Origin: a virus
Direction: 5' to 3' (one strand)
Length of the DNA stretch: 31,877 nt
IMG/VR virus record: IMGVR_UViG_3300020057_000111
Span: 1 to 31,877 of that record
Under the pieces are notes generated by a model. The model saw only the letters and a list, made by a program, of their open reading frames with translations. It was not told where the DNA came from and searched no databases. This document shows positions 21,041 through 30,107 of this stretch, piece by piece. The translations under genes were made by a program, and so were the position numbers. Numbering within the stretch: the stretch's first letter is position 1; each line of letters starts with the position of its first letter.

Positions 21041-23267
21041 TGAAATTAAAATCTTTATTGGGGCAGACACTTCAGGCGTAGAAGAAGGTCTTGGCAAAAT
21101 AAAGACGGAGTCTGAAAAACTTGAAAGGTCCCTTGCAAATCTTACAAAAATTTCAAGTGTCGCATTCGCATTGCTCACCACAGAGGCAGTCTTTGCCCTC
21201 AAGGCGTTCGAAGAACAAGACAAAGCAACCCGGCAACTTAATACCTCATTACAAAACCAAGGGATCTTCTCCAAATCCCTTTCCGATGATTATGTTAAAA
21301 TGGCAGGTAACCTCCAAGCCCTCACAGGTGTCGGGGATGAAGCTATTATTAAAGGCCAGGGGATTCTTCAAAGTTTCATTGGGCAGCAAAAACAAACCGA
21401 ACAATTAAATCAATCCGTTCTAGATCTCGCAGCCGGTCTTGGTGTTGACACAACTCAAGCTTATGAATTGGTGGGTAAAAGTATTGGTACCTCCACCAAT
21501 GCATTAGGCCGATATGGCATTCAACTTGATGATTCTATGTCTCAACAAGAAAAAATGAATAAGATTATAGAAATTTCCAATGCCCGTTTCAGCGGTCAAG
21601 CTGCCGCTGCAAACCAAGGACTTGGTGGTATTCTAGGTATGAAAAATGCGTTTGGTGATATTCAAGAAGAAATTGGCGCGCGCCTTGCTCCTGTGGTGGG
21701 TTCCCTTATTAAATTGATGACCAATTTATTTATGATTATCAAAGATAACAAAGGTCTCATGGATTTGGTTGTTGGTTTAGGTATCGCAGCCGCAGCGGTT
21801 ACAGGTTTGATTATCACACTTTTTGGTGGTGCGACGGCCTTCCTTGCATTTAAAAACTCTGCCATGATTGCACAAATAGCAGCTCTCGCTTTCGGAACGG
21901 GTGTTAAAGCCGCAATATCCGCAACTGGAATTGGATTATTAATTATTCTCGCAACTGATCTAGTATTGAATTGGCAAACACGGTTGACCCAATTACAGGC
22001 ATTGTTCTTTGCATTCTCAAATCAAATTGCTCCGCTAATGAGTGCCCTTGGGGGAATACTCACTGGTGCTTTCACTTTAAATATTTCGCAGATAAAGGAA
22101 AATTGGAACAATTTAAAAGCCGTTTTATCTAAAGGTGCTGATGACTACAAGCAAGAGTTGGATAGAATTAAATCAGCTCAAGAAGATACTTTGGGTCCTC
22201 CACAAAATGAATCACTTAAAAAAGCTGCCGACCAAAGAAATAAAGATCAATCTGACCGCGACGCACAAATGCGCGAATCAAAAACATTGCACTATGAAGC
22301 CATGCGCCTTGACCGTGAAGAACATTCGGGTGTTTTAATTCAGCTTGTTCAACAAGAGTCTGACTTATTAAAGCAAATATCAGAGGAACAAAACATTAAG
22401 GAACGCGAGGCCCTCCAGTTAAAATACGATGAAGTAAGAGCCATGCGCGTTGAGCAGGAAGTTTTAGATAATGAACAAAGAACAGTCTTCCAAGATGAAT
22501 TACTCGCACAGAACGAAGAGTTTCAAGCACTCAGTGAAGAACAAAAAGCGGCATTCCTAGAACAAAATCAGGGACAATTATCAGTGCAAATTGAAACTGA
22601 AAAGAGCACTAAGCAAAAAGCCGTGCTGGCTTCTTTGAAAGAAGATATTGCTAGACGTAACCAATTCCTAAAGGACGAAGAAAAGTTCGGGACGGCTTAC
22701 GCAATGATTAATTCAGTAATGCATTCTGCAGTCTTTACGGGATCCAAACAAGCGTTCGGTGAACTAGCAGCACTCACCCAAAGCTCAAATTCGACCCTTA
22801 AGGGAATTGGAAAGGTTGCAGCCATTGCAAACATTATAATTAAAACCGCAGAATCTGCGATGAACATTTATAACGGCTTTTCTACGATTCCATTTGTTGG
22901 TCCCGCGCTAGGTATTGCCGGAGCAGCTGCCGCTGTGGCGTTCGGCACCGAACAAGTTCAAAAAGTAAACTCAGCTGCTGCTGGCGGTATCATGACGGGC
23001 GGAACACCGGGGCGCGATTCCATTCCAGCAATGCTAATGCCTGGGGAATTAGTTGTTCCAACCCGAAACTTCAATGATGTTGTGAATGCGGTTGCCTCAA
23101 GACAAAATGTTGCTAACGCTCAAGGTGGAGATAATCAATCCTTTGATAACACCGGTGGGAGCTCAAACGTAAGCCTTATTGTCGGGTTTGATGGTCCCGA
23201 GGCACAGCAAGTAATTACCCTTAGACAAAATGAATCGAAATCTTTGGGAACATATCGAGGGTTTTAA
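21033..23267 (+). CDS. Tail tape measure protein
   Basis: The 744-aa protein starts with GTG 21033 inside the end of the chaperone frame. It has long helical segments, a hydrophobic membrane-like region (about 244-272, LVVGLGIAAAAVTGLIITLF) and a second near 290-310, a Gln/Glu/Lys-rich coiled coil (about 365-560) and the standard C-terminal motif (GGIMTGGTPGRDSIPAMLMP then GELVVP). It sets tail length; if near 1.5 Angstrom per residue, the tail is around 110 nm. Confidence 0.92.
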   Translation: MADEIKIFIGADTSGVEEGLGKIKTESEKLERSLANLTKISSVAFALLTTEAVFALKAFEEQDKATRQLNTSLQNQGIFSKSLSDDYVKMAGNLQALTGVGDEAIIKGQGILQSFIGQQKQTEQLNQSVLDLAAGLGVDTTQAYELVGKSIGTSTNALGRYGIQLDDSMSQQEKMNKIIEISNARFSGQAAAANQGLGGILGMKNAFGDIQEEIGARLAPVVGSLIKLMTNLFMIIKDNKGLMDLVVGLGIAAAAVTGLIITLFGGATAFLAFKNSAMIAQIAALAFGTGVKAAISATGIGLLIILATDLVLNWQTRLTQLQALFFAFSNQIAPLMSALGGILTGAFTLNISQIKENWNNLKAVLSKGADDYKQELDRIKSAQEDTLGPPQNESLKKAADQRNKDQSDRDAQMRESKTLHYEAMRLDREEHSGVLIQLVQQESDLLKQISEEQNIKEREALQLKYDEVRAMRVEQEVLDNEQRTVFQDELLAQNEEFQALSEEQKAAFLEQNQGQLSVQIETEKSTKQKAVLASLKEDIARRNQFLKDEEKFGTAYAMINSVMHSAVFTGSKQAFGELAALTQSSNSTLKGIGKVAAIANIIIKTAESAMNIYNGFSTIPFVGPALGIAGAAAAVAFGTEQVQKVNSAAAGGIMTGGTPGRDSIPAMLMPGELVVPTRNFNDVVNAVASRQNVANAQGGDNQSFDNTGGSSNVSLIVGFDGPEAQQVITLRQNESKSLGTYRGF

Positions 23268-23269
23268 TA

Positions 23270-24115
23270 ATGGCAATCTCTGGTGCAATTAAGTTTTTCA
23301 ATAAATCCAAAACCCTATTCGCCGATGGTGTAATAATCGCAGCAAGTCCCTCTGGTGATGCTTCCGCATCAAGGGCTATTGATAAAAATACTGTGACCTA
23401 TTGGCGCTCTGTAATGTCAGATGATACGATTACAGAGTTACTTGAAATTACTTTGACCTCTAACCAAATCATTGACCGGATCCTTTTACTTGACCATAAC
23501 TGGAAACAATTTACTGTTATGTATTGGTCCGGTGCCGCCTATGTGAATTTCACTGGCGTTGTGGGAATTGATGGGGCTTTGGGTGGAGGTATTTCAGAAA
23601 CAGTGTTCTCTGATGACACTGCTTACTATGAAGTGATTCCCGTAACCACAAATAAAATTTTAATCACCATACTGAAAACCCAAACAGCTAACGAAGAAAA
23701 ATATATCAATCAAATCATTGCCACAGAAGAGTTTGGAACATTATCAGGTTATCCAATTATTCGAAACACAACCATCGATCGTAACTCACGACGAAAAGAA
23801 ATGCTCTCAGGAAAGATCCTTCTACAAAAAAGCGAGGAGGCTTTCCAAGTGGAATTAAATTTCAATAGGTACCCAGCGAGCCTCTCAAGTGATGTGGATT
23901 TGATTTTCGGCCTTCATGATATTGAGGAAAACTTTCTTGTATGGCTTTGTGGTGGGAAGCGTGGGGCTAATTATTTCACCAAACAAATGCGCGGTTACAG
24001 ACTTAGAGACGTGTTTTGTGTGCAGATGACGGCCGCCATTAAACCAATTTACTCAGATAATATTTATAAAAACACATTAAATTTTTCGGCCAAACTAGAG
24101 GAAGCGGTGGACTAA
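23270..24115 (+). CDS. Distal tail protein with discoidin-like domain
   Basis: The 281-aa protein sits two bases after the tape measure. Residues about 25-130 read like an F5/8 type C (discoidin) domain (SPSGDASASRAIDKNTVTYW, then LEITLTSNQIIDRILLLDHN and a CYS-free strand run). The rest is beta and ends FSAKLEEAVD. Discoidin-type modules in this position belong to distal tail or baseplate proteins that can bind sugars. Confidence 0.65.
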   Translation: MAISGAIKFFNKSKTLFADGVIIAASPSGDASASRAIDKNTVTYWRSVMSDDTITELLEITLTSNQIIDRILLLDHNWKQFTVMYWSGAAYVNFTGVVGIDGALGGGISETVFSDDTAYYEVIPVTTNKILITILKTQTANEEKYINQIIATEEFGTLSGYPIIRNTTIDRNSRRKEMLSGKILLQKSEEAFQVELNFNRYPASLSSDVDLIFGLHDIEENFLVWLCGGKRGANYFTKQMRGYRLRDVFCVQMTAAIKPIYSDNIYKNTLNFSAKLEEAVD

Positions 24116-25492
24116 ATGTCCCAACAAAGACGTTATAAAGTTTATTTCACCCCCTTGGTTGATGTAGATTCGAACACCTATGGAAATGAAATTGACGTTA
24201 GCGATCGGATAGATATTTCCGGGATAGGAAACGTAAAACGTGGAATCGACTCTTCTGATTACAGCGTGGGCTTGTTTTATTTTTCAGATATTACTGTCAA
24301 TGGGTTTAATTTTAATGGTTATTTTAATTCACCTGGGGACAGCCGATCAATATTTTCGGTAACCCGTGACCGTTGCAAGGTCCGCGTGGTTATGGAAAAC
24401 ATAACCATATCTAGGGAAGGTGGCCGGGTTACGGACGCCGTTGGTGTGGAAACAATTACCTTCAAAGGTTTAATTAATGAGGAGGGTACCAGGGCCAACC
24501 CGGAGGATGATAAAATAACCTTCAAGGTTCTCGCTTTGGATTCAGTTTTACGAACAACAAAGATTGCGCCCGGAAGTATTGCCAATGGAAGTTTGGCTAG
24601 TACCGCTTTGTTTAGAATATTCAACACCCCGCGTGTTACATCCATTTTGGTTCTACTTCAGGCCAACTTAAACCCAGACTATGATTTAATTATCGAAGCA
24701 GCTGAGGCCTTCGATAATATGACAATCAAAGCGGCCATTGATATTTTATTGCTAGCAGCCAATTCTGTGGCCTATGTAAACGATGCTAATGAGATTATTG
24801 TTACAAGCCGTGATGAAAAAGCCGACCAACCAGTTTTTAATCTATATGGAAAAAGTGATATTCATTCCCGAGAAAACATTGTCACCCTAAATAATTATAA
24901 CGAAGGATTTCATAGAACATTTACATCAATCAATGTGGGCGGGGAAGTTGTAGGGGATAATAATTTAGCTGAAACATATGGTTATCGTAATCTGGGGGTT
25001 GTTGCGGAATTTCTAACCACACCAGAGGCAAAGCTAGTAGTGGGTGCAATTATCTTAGAGGAATTTAAAACACCTAGGATTGAATTGACGGTTACGGTTC
25101 CCACTAGGGATGTGTTAAACATTAATCCGCTCGACCGGGTTTCGATAAATTATCCGCTCAGGGTTAAACCTCCAGACGGAAAATTTCTTCCTGTGGTTGG
25201 GGCCACTGCTATTGGTGATAGCTCGATGCCGCTGCCCTCGAAGTTTGGATCTATAAGCATACTTCCGCGTCTAGCCTTCAAGGTCCTTGAGGTCCTACAT
25301 AGTGCAAGGGACTTTTTAACCACACTTAAATTAAGGCAAACTAATGATTTTGTATTCGATACGCCCAACAACTGTATTGTAGGCTTTGCGATAGTAGGGG
25401 CAGCCGAGATTTGTGCCGGAGGAGTTGCTTGCGATACTTACAATCCATCGGTAATTGGGGCCGCTCAAGTTGGATGTACGGAGGTTGCTTAA
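24116..25492 (+). CDS. Tail/baseplate hub-like protein
   Basis: The 458-aa protein directly abuts the distal tail gene. It has mixed alpha/beta content and opens QRRYKVYFTPLVDVDSNTY. The middle includes RIFNTPRVTSILVLLQANLN and TIKAAIDILLLAANSVAYVN, like the hub domains found after distal tail genes. The last 40 residues have four Cys in a short Gly/Ala/Val-rich stretch (NNCIVGF, EICAGGVACD, VGCTEV), unusual in this Cys-poor tail module. Exact family not recognised. Confidence 0.55.
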   Translation: MSQQRRYKVYFTPLVDVDSNTYGNEIDVSDRIDISGIGNVKRGIDSSDYSVGLFYFSDITVNGFNFNGYFNSPGDSRSIFSVTRDRCKVRVVMENITISREGGRVTDAVGVETITFKGLINEEGTRANPEDDKITFKVLALDSVLRTTKIAPGSIANGSLASTALFRIFNTPRVTSILVLLQANLNPDYDLIIEAAEAFDNMTIKAAIDILLLAANSVAYVNDANEIIVTSRDEKADQPVFNLYGKSDIHSRENIVTLNNYNEGFHRTFTSINVGGEVVGDNNLAETYGYRNLGVVAEFLTTPEAKLVVGAIILEEFKTPRIELTVTVPTRDVLNINPLDRVSINYPLRVKPPDGKFLPVVGATAIGDSSMPLPSKFGSISILPRLAFKVLEVLHSARDFLTTLKLRQTNDFVFDTPNNCIVGFAIVGAAEICAGGVACDTYNPSVIGAAQVGCTEVA

Positions 25493-25639
25493 ATGATTGA
25501 TCCTGAAATAGAAATTAGAAACATCGATATGGTGGTTGTAATTATTTTTTGTATGATGATTATTGCCACCATTAGCCGAGTGTCGGGGTGCATCGATAAA
25601 AAAGAAAAAGATTACATTAATGAGACGGTATTAGAATGA
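25493..25639 (+). CDS. 48-aa single-span membrane protein
   Basis: ATG 25493 touches the stop of the previous gene (TAAATG) and has GGAGG upstream. The peptide (MIDPEIEIRNIDMVVVIIFC, then MMIIATISRVSGCIDKKEKD) has one transmembrane helix (about 12-29) and a charged tail. It is too short for most gene callers. Position among tail genes is odd for a membrane protein; a local role in tail docking or in lysis control is possible. Confidence 0.6.
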   Translation: MIDPEIEIRNIDMVVVIIFCMMIIATISRVSGCIDKKEKDYINETVLE

Positions 25640-25689
25640 AAATAATAATTGAATGGTTATTTTGGAAATTGTTTTTAAATAGGAGATAA
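25636..25689 (+). CDS. 17-aa hydrophobic/basic micro-ORF
   Basis: ATG 25636 overlaps the stop of the 48-aa gene as ATGA. The peptide (MKIIIEWLFWKLFLNRR) is strikingly hydrophobic and Trp-rich with a basic end. Its last codons contain the ribosome-binding site (TAGGAGATAA) of the next gene, so it could simply couple translation. Very short, so weak as a gene. Confidence 0.3.
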   Translation: MKIIIEWLFWKLFLNRR

Positions 25690-25695
25690 AGAAAA

Positions 25696-27480
25696 ATGGC
25701 AACAAATACACTTTCACCTCGAGCAACGGGTGAAACAATTTTAGATACGTTTTTTAACGATTTCAATACGGCTCTCAATAGTGACTTTGTCGGACGAAAC
25801 TCCTCTGGTGTTCCCACTGCAAGTCAAAATTTGGGAACCGTTGCGATTCCTTGGGGAACTGTTAGGGCCAATAGTATTGTAGCTAACGGAACGACTATTG
25901 ACCCTGAGCTCATCGCGGTCCCGCAGAATTCGATTATATCAGGGAAGAAAAGATCCACATCAAATCAACCAGCCTTCATTACGCCAAACGGCGGGGCCTT
26001 GACAGCAATTATTGCAATGACTGCTACCGATTTGGTTTTCGATGTGAATGGAACAACGGTCACAGGTGTAGCCGATGTGACCCTTTCGGGTTTAACCGCA
26101 GCTCCCGGATCTAATAATACAGCACTTGTGAATAATGTCGCAGCGGCAGATCAATCTGATACGCGCATGTGGGGAGAAGAATTTCACCGACGCGGTATTA
26201 CCATTGGAACTATCGGAACTGAAATCACATCCCTCAATGGAAAGTGGGCAGCTTTCAAAGTTAATAACGGTGGTTCAAATGAATATTTTATGGCGTTCGT
26301 TGACACCACTAATAATCAATTAATCAAAGCCCGCCGAGGTTACTTTTACGATTCAGCTTTGGCACCAATAAATAGAATTGTTTTTTCAAATACCGACGTC
26401 ATTACATTAATGAAACTAGGTTGGGTGTTCTTGCAATCAAATGGAACCACAGCGGAAGTGAGTTATACAAATCCTGTTTGGTCCATCAATTCGCCATCGG
26501 GTCCCGCAACTGGTGATTATTGGTATGATCTAGCCAATAATACTTGGAAGCGTTACGACGGGGCTTCATTTCAGATTATCAATCGAACATTAATCGGTTT
26601 GGTAATTATGGATTCAACCAACTGCGTTGCCGCAAGGTCTTATGATTTCTATAAGAACCACAGACCGGAAAATAATATTCGCTTGGAAGTTCAAACAACG
26701 GAAATTGTTCGCGCCGCTCATTCAAACGTAAAAGTTTTCGTAAATGGAAATCTAATCCAATACGGCCAATATTTGCCAACATGGAATATTACAACAGACC
26801 TTGCCGGATCAACAGATATGTACGATGCCGCCGAGCAAGCCAGCCGTCATTATTTCATGTACCTGAAGGATACGGGTGATGAAGTTATTAGTGATATTGA
26901 GCCTTATTATAGGGCGGACTTGAACGGTCTTTGGTATCACCCACATAACCCATGGCGCGCTGTAGGGATTGCTTTCAATAACACCGGCTCGAATATTACA
27001 AACGGTGGAGGTATTCAGCAGGGTGTTCCGAATGGTGGAATAGCAAGTCTCCATACTGGCAATGGCTGGGGATCAACAAATACCAAGTTTCGCCGATATA
27101 CTACCGAAATTCTTATTGACGCCAAAGGTTTAATTTTAACCTCGGTTAGTGCATCATTGGGCGGGTCTCTTACGATAATGAGACCGGGTCTATATCAAGC
27201 CCAATGTACAGATGGAGAAGGTACGGGTGATGTAACCTTTGGTATCACCAAAAATGATTCCGCAGGGACAACAAATTTTGCAAGTACTGTATTGACAGAT
27301 GATTTATTGGCGACATCAACTTCAGGTTCAACGGTTTCTGGTCAATCAAATTGTTTAACTGGTGTACCGTTCTTTGCCAATATTGGTGATGTTATCACTA
27401 TGCATGGTAATGCGGATGGAGGAATGGCAACTACTGACACAGGTTCTTATTTGAGATTATCTTGTATAGAATTATTTTAA
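25696..27480 (+). CDS. Receptor-binding / tail tip protein candidate
   Basis: The 594-aa protein has a strong AGGAGA site. It opens with a short helical part (ETILDTFFNDFNTALNSDFV, about 14-33), followed by beta-rich and Trp/Tyr-rich regions (ATGDYWYDLANNTWKRYDGA near 275-294, RADLNGLWYHPHNPWRAVGI near 409-428). The last 130 residues look like a compact beta head (a TNF/C1q-like style, by feel). It is the last tail gene before lysis, where host-range proteins usually lie. Confidence 0.65.
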   Translation: MATNTLSPRATGETILDTFFNDFNTALNSDFVGRNSSGVPTASQNLGTVAIPWGTVRANSIVANGTTIDPELIAVPQNSIISGKKRSTSNQPAFITPNGGALTAIIAMTATDLVFDVNGTTVTGVADVTLSGLTAAPGSNNTALVNNVAAADQSDTRMWGEEFHRRGITIGTIGTEITSLNGKWAAFKVNNGGSNEYFMAFVDTTNNQLIKARRGYFYDSALAPINRIVFSNTDVITLMKLGWVFLQSNGTTAEVSYTNPVWSINSPSGPATGDYWYDLANNTWKRYDGASFQIINRTLIGLVIMDSTNCVAARSYDFYKNHRPENNIRLEVQTTEIVRAAHSNVKVFVNGNLIQYGQYLPTWNITTDLAGSTDMYDAAEQASRHYFMYLKDTGDEVISDIEPYYRADLNGLWYHPHNPWRAVGIAFNNTGSNITNGGGIQQGVPNGGIASLHTGNGWGSTNTKFRRYTTEILIDAKGLILTSVSASLGGSLTIMRPGLYQAQCTDGEGTGDVTFGITKNDSAGTTNFASTVLTDDLLATSTSGSTVSGQSNCLTGVPFFANIGDVITMHGNADGGMATTDTGSYLRLSCIELF

Positions 27481-27526
27481 TTAAATTGGCGCAGGATTAT
27501 TCTGCAACCACAAAAGGGGAAATAAA

Positions 27527-27739
27527 ATGGACTTTGGATGGTTACTTGAAAAAATGGACGTTGTTGCGGTGGTGATTGGATTTAATTTAGTTATGACCGG
27601 CCTTCATATTGTTCTGGGTTGGGTTAAAACGAAAACAGCAACGGACCTTGATGATAAAGCGGATGATTTTATTATTAAGGTGTTGGAGTTTATGAAAAAA
27701 ACTGTGGATGTTGTGACAGGGAACAAAGAGCATAAATGA
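27527..27739 (+). CDS. Holin-like small membrane protein
   Basis: The 70-aa protein follows AAAGGGGAAA. It has one hydrophobic helix (VVAVVIGFNLVMTGLHIVL, about 12-30) and a charged, amphipathic C-terminal half. It heads the lysis cassette, 46 bp after the tail genes, and overlaps the next gene by 4 bases (ATGA). A holin is the natural candidate, but one-span holins have few diagnostic residues. Confidence 0.6.
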   Translation: MDFGWLLEKMDVVAVVIGFNLVMTGLHIVLGWVKTKTATDLDDKADDFIIKVLEFMKKTVDVVTGNKEHK

Positions 27740-27951
27740 ACGAAATAACTTCGATCATGAAGGGCTTTACGTTTGGTTCTGTCATCTTTGCCGTTATTTG
27801 GTTTATTTTTTGGTTAAAGGGACAGAATCGAATCAAGGCTAGGTTAATCGAATTGGAAATGGAAAATGAGCGCAGAGAAATTGCAGATAAAATTGATAAC
27901 ATGCCTCTTGTTGAGCTTGTTAATCATTCTAACAAGCATCACCAGAGCTGA
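27736..27951 (+). CDS. Rz-like inner-membrane spanin candidate
   Basis: The 71-aa product has one N-terminal transmembrane helix (FTFGSVIFAVIWFIFWL, about 11-27) followed by a charged coiled coil (RIKARLIELEMENERREIAD). This is the i-spanin (Rz) layout though shorter than lambda Rz. The next gene starts inside it in another frame, as in Rz/Rz1. A two-component spanin would need a lipoprotein partner, which the overlapping gene does not clearly provide. Confidence 0.5.
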   Translation: MNEITSIMKGFTFGSVIFAVIWFIFWLKGQNRIKARLIELEMENERREIADKIDNMPLVELVNHSNKHHQS

Positions 27952-28195
27952 AAATAAGGACGTCATTTTAAACCTTGAGCAGTCGGCGCCGTTCATGGGT
28001 GTTCTGATGCCCGAGAGTAAATATCGACAAGCTAATAAGGCGATGGAGTTTCTTCCTATATGCGAATCAAAACTAAATGACATGGTCGCAAGTTGTCAAC
28101 CCATTGTTCAGGATCCAATATTCCAAATTGTGTTACCTTTTGTATTTGGAATTATGTTGGGTGCCAGCGGTATTTTTATTTTAAAGGGGATTTAA
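27866..28195 (+). CDS. Membrane protein overlapping the Rz-like gene
   Basis: The 109-aa product starts inside the Rz-like gene in another frame (86 bases shared). It has an N-terminal signal-like segment (LITCLLLSLLIILTSITRA, about 10-28), a periplasmic middle with two Cys (ICESKLNDMVASC) and a C-terminal transmembrane helix (IVLPFVFGIMLGASGIFILK). Both ends are in or near the membrane. The only Cys in the signal (LITC) is a poor lipobox, so a unimolecular spanin is possible but not shown. Confidence 0.55.
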   Translation: MSAEKLQIKLITCLLLSLLIILTSITRAENKDVILNLEQSAPFMGVLMPESKYRQANKAMEFLPICESKLNDMVASCQPIVQDPIFQIVLPFVFGIMLGASGIFILKGI

Positions 28196-28197
28196 AA

Positions 28198-28587
28198 ATG
28201 AAGTTTTCGGAACATTCTTTAAACATATTATCCACCTGCCACCCTGATCTTCAGTTCTTGTTTAAGGAAGTAATTAAACATTATAACTGTGCTGTTTTGT
28301 GTGGCTTTAGAAATGAGGCAGACCAAAATAGGGCGTTCATCGAAGGTAGATCCAAGAAAAAATGGGGTGAAAGTAACCATAATAAGCAACCATCCCTTGC
28401 CGTTGATGTGGCACCGTTCCCGATTGATTGGAATAATAAAGAAGCTTTTTATCATTTTGCTGGCTTTGTTCGCGGTCTCACTTTATCCATGGGAATTAAG
28501 ATAAGATCAGGGGCTGATTGGGATGGAGACTTTGACCTTAAGGATCAGACATTTTTTGACCTCCCGCATTTTGAGCTTCTTGAATAG
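28198..28587 (+). CDS. M15-family endolysin (L-alanyl-D-glutamate peptidase type)
   Basis: The 129-aa zinc peptidase has the M15 residues in the right order: SNHNKQPSLAVDV gives His61 and Asp70, and DLPHFEL gives His124. The WDGDFDLKDQTFFDLPHFEL ending is typical of T5-like endolysins and VanY-like peptidases. It cuts the peptide part of peptidoglycan for host lysis. An AAAGGGGA site fixes the start. It has no signal peptide, so the holin must release it. Confidence 0.88.
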   Translation: MKFSEHSLNILSTCHPDLQFLFKEVIKHYNCAVLCGFRNEADQNRAFIEGRSKKKWGESNHNKQPSLAVDVAPFPIDWNNKEAFYHFAGFVRGLTLSMGIKIRSGADWDGDFDLKDQTFFDLPHFELLE

Positions 28588-28596
28588 GAGTCTTTT

Positions 28597-29745
28597 ATCT
28601 TTCGCCTTGCTCTTGCGCTTGCTATTTATTGCGTCTGCTTTTCAGTTCCGGGAAACGACCACTGGGGCGGAACATGGTTGGTATTTTCCTTCGTGTGTAT
28701 TGGCTTTTTATCCACCCGGCTTGGGGAAAAATATCACAAGTCCGTAGGGTGGGCGTTCTTCTTTATAACCATTTCAGGGTTAAGAGTTTTCTTCACTGAT
28801 GCATATAAGGATCTAGGGGCCGAAAGCGCCCTTGCCATGGACAATGTTTCCTTAGAAGCGTTTGCCTGTGTGATGATTGTTTGTTTCATGATTAGTCTTT
28901 TAAAACGCAGGGATCTTTGGCAATTAGAAAACATCTTTGCCATGGCCTGTTTTTGGAATTCAATTTACACATTATATTTCTGGTTCTTCCATCCAGAGCT
29001 AGCCAATTGGGGCATCATTGGGAACAAATCAATGAACGCATGTTTCATTGCATACACATATCCGCTTCTTGTAATTCGTCCTGAAATGGGGAAAACGCAA
29101 CTTTATCAAAACGGGTTTTCAAGTCTAGGTGTTCTTGAAATAATTAAGGATCTGGCATGTATAATTATACCGATCGTTGCGATTATTGCATCAAATGCTA
29201 CTATTCCCATTCTCGCGGTCATTGGTTGCTGGGGTTTGGTTTTTCTTTTAAACAGTGAGCGTGGAATTTCAAATGTCCTGCTGGGTTGTTACTTATCACT
29301 TATTGCGCTTGTGATTACCTTGATGGGACTGGACTATTTACCCAACTTCACCAATAACAATGGCCGGTTTAATGTATGGCAAATGATCCTTGAATATTGG
29401 ATACAGAAGGGGAATTATCTAGGCGGTTTTGGTTTGGGTACAACTATAATGCATCTTCCGCGACTTCAGCAATTAGCCGATGTGGGTACCGATCAAATTT
29501 GGGGATGGATACATAATGATTTCCTCCAGACTCTTTTTGAGTGTGGCATTCTTGGAGCTGCTAGTCTTTTAATTATGTATATCTGTTTAGTTTTAAAAGC
29601 ATACAATCAGAAAAAAACTTATCTTGTAATCACTGCCATGGTGTATGGATTTACATGTGTGTTTAATTTTAACTTTCATTTAGCGGTGCCGGCCTTATTT
29701 GGGGTGTGGCTTGTCGCTAGAGTGTTTTACCAGGAACGGCCATGA
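28597..29745 (+). CDS. O-antigen ligase/polymerase-like membrane protein (Wzy_C type), ATC start
   Basis: This polytopic membrane protein of about 382 aa has around ten hydrophobic helices. The signature loop (NNNGRFNVWQMILEYW, LGGFGLGTT, then WIHNDFLQTLFECGILGAAS) matches the Wzy_C domain of O-antigen ligases and polymerases. No ATG/GTG/TTG start exists upstream of TTG 28678, yet the frame is open from 28588 and encodes one more helix (FRLALALAIYCVCF). A TAGGAG site stands six bases before ATC 28597, so I infer an ATC start; TTG 28678 is the conservative choice. In a phage it could change host surface polysaccharide and block superinfection. Confidence 0.7.
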   Translation: MFRLALALAIYCVCFSVPGNDHWGGTWLVFSFVCIGFLSTRLGEKYHKSVGWAFFFITISGLRVFFTDAYKDLGAESALAMDNVSLEAFACVMIVCFMISLLKRRDLWQLENIFAMACFWNSIYTLYFWFFHPELANWGIIGNKSMNACFIAYTYPLLVIRPEMGKTQLYQNGFSSLGVLEIIKDLACIIIPIVAIIASNATIPILAVIGCWGLVFLLNSERGISNVLLGCYLSLIALVITLMGLDYLPNFTNNNGRFNVWQMILEYWIQKGNYLGGFGLGTTIMHLPRLQQLADVGTDQIWGWIHNDFLQTLFECGILGAASLLIMYICLVLKAYNQKKTYLVITAMVYGFTCVFNFNFHLAVPALFGVWLVARVFYQERP

Positions 29746-30011
29746 TTAAAGATTTAGAAAGAGGTTTAATGTTAGATGTTATCCAAGGGGACAGTCGATT
29801 TGCTCACATAGTTTTTCATGTTCACAAGCACTCTAGGTCTGTCGATATTTGTGCGTGGTTAGTCAAAAATAAAATTACAGGTCTTAGTCTCTATATGTTT
29901 TGGAAGGGTGAGTGTGCCGGATCTTATTTGGAACTTATTAAGATTGTTTTGTCCCGAGTGGAGAACGATTCAAAGCGGGCTGTCATTGCTGGAAAGGATT
30001 ACGCAATTTAA
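29742..30011 (+). CDS. Hypothetical 89-aa protein
   Basis: ATG 29742 overlaps the stop of the ligase-like gene as ATGA, so the two are probably co-translated. The protein has alternating strands and helices (HIVFHVHKHSRSVDICAWLV, then KITGLSLYMFWKGECAGSYL) and ends RVENDSKRAVIAGKDYAI. No membrane segment or known motif. It is the last gene of the rightward late block. Confidence 0.55.
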   Translation: MIKDLERGLMLDVIQGDSRFAHIVFHVHKHSRSVDICAWLVKNKITGLSLYMFWKGECAGSYLELIKIVLSRVENDSKRAVIAGKDYAI

Positions 30012-30107
30012 ATAAAAAAAAGCCCCCGCACCTTTATTTTCCATTTTTTATTCCTAGCAATTTTTTTAGTATCCATAAATTCACGCATACAATCTGAAGG
30101 CTTTTAA

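Noticed and set aside
30012-30060. A-run and GC block after the last rightward gene as a terminator
   Set aside because: The gcccccgc block and A/T tracts do not form a stem on either strand that I can see.
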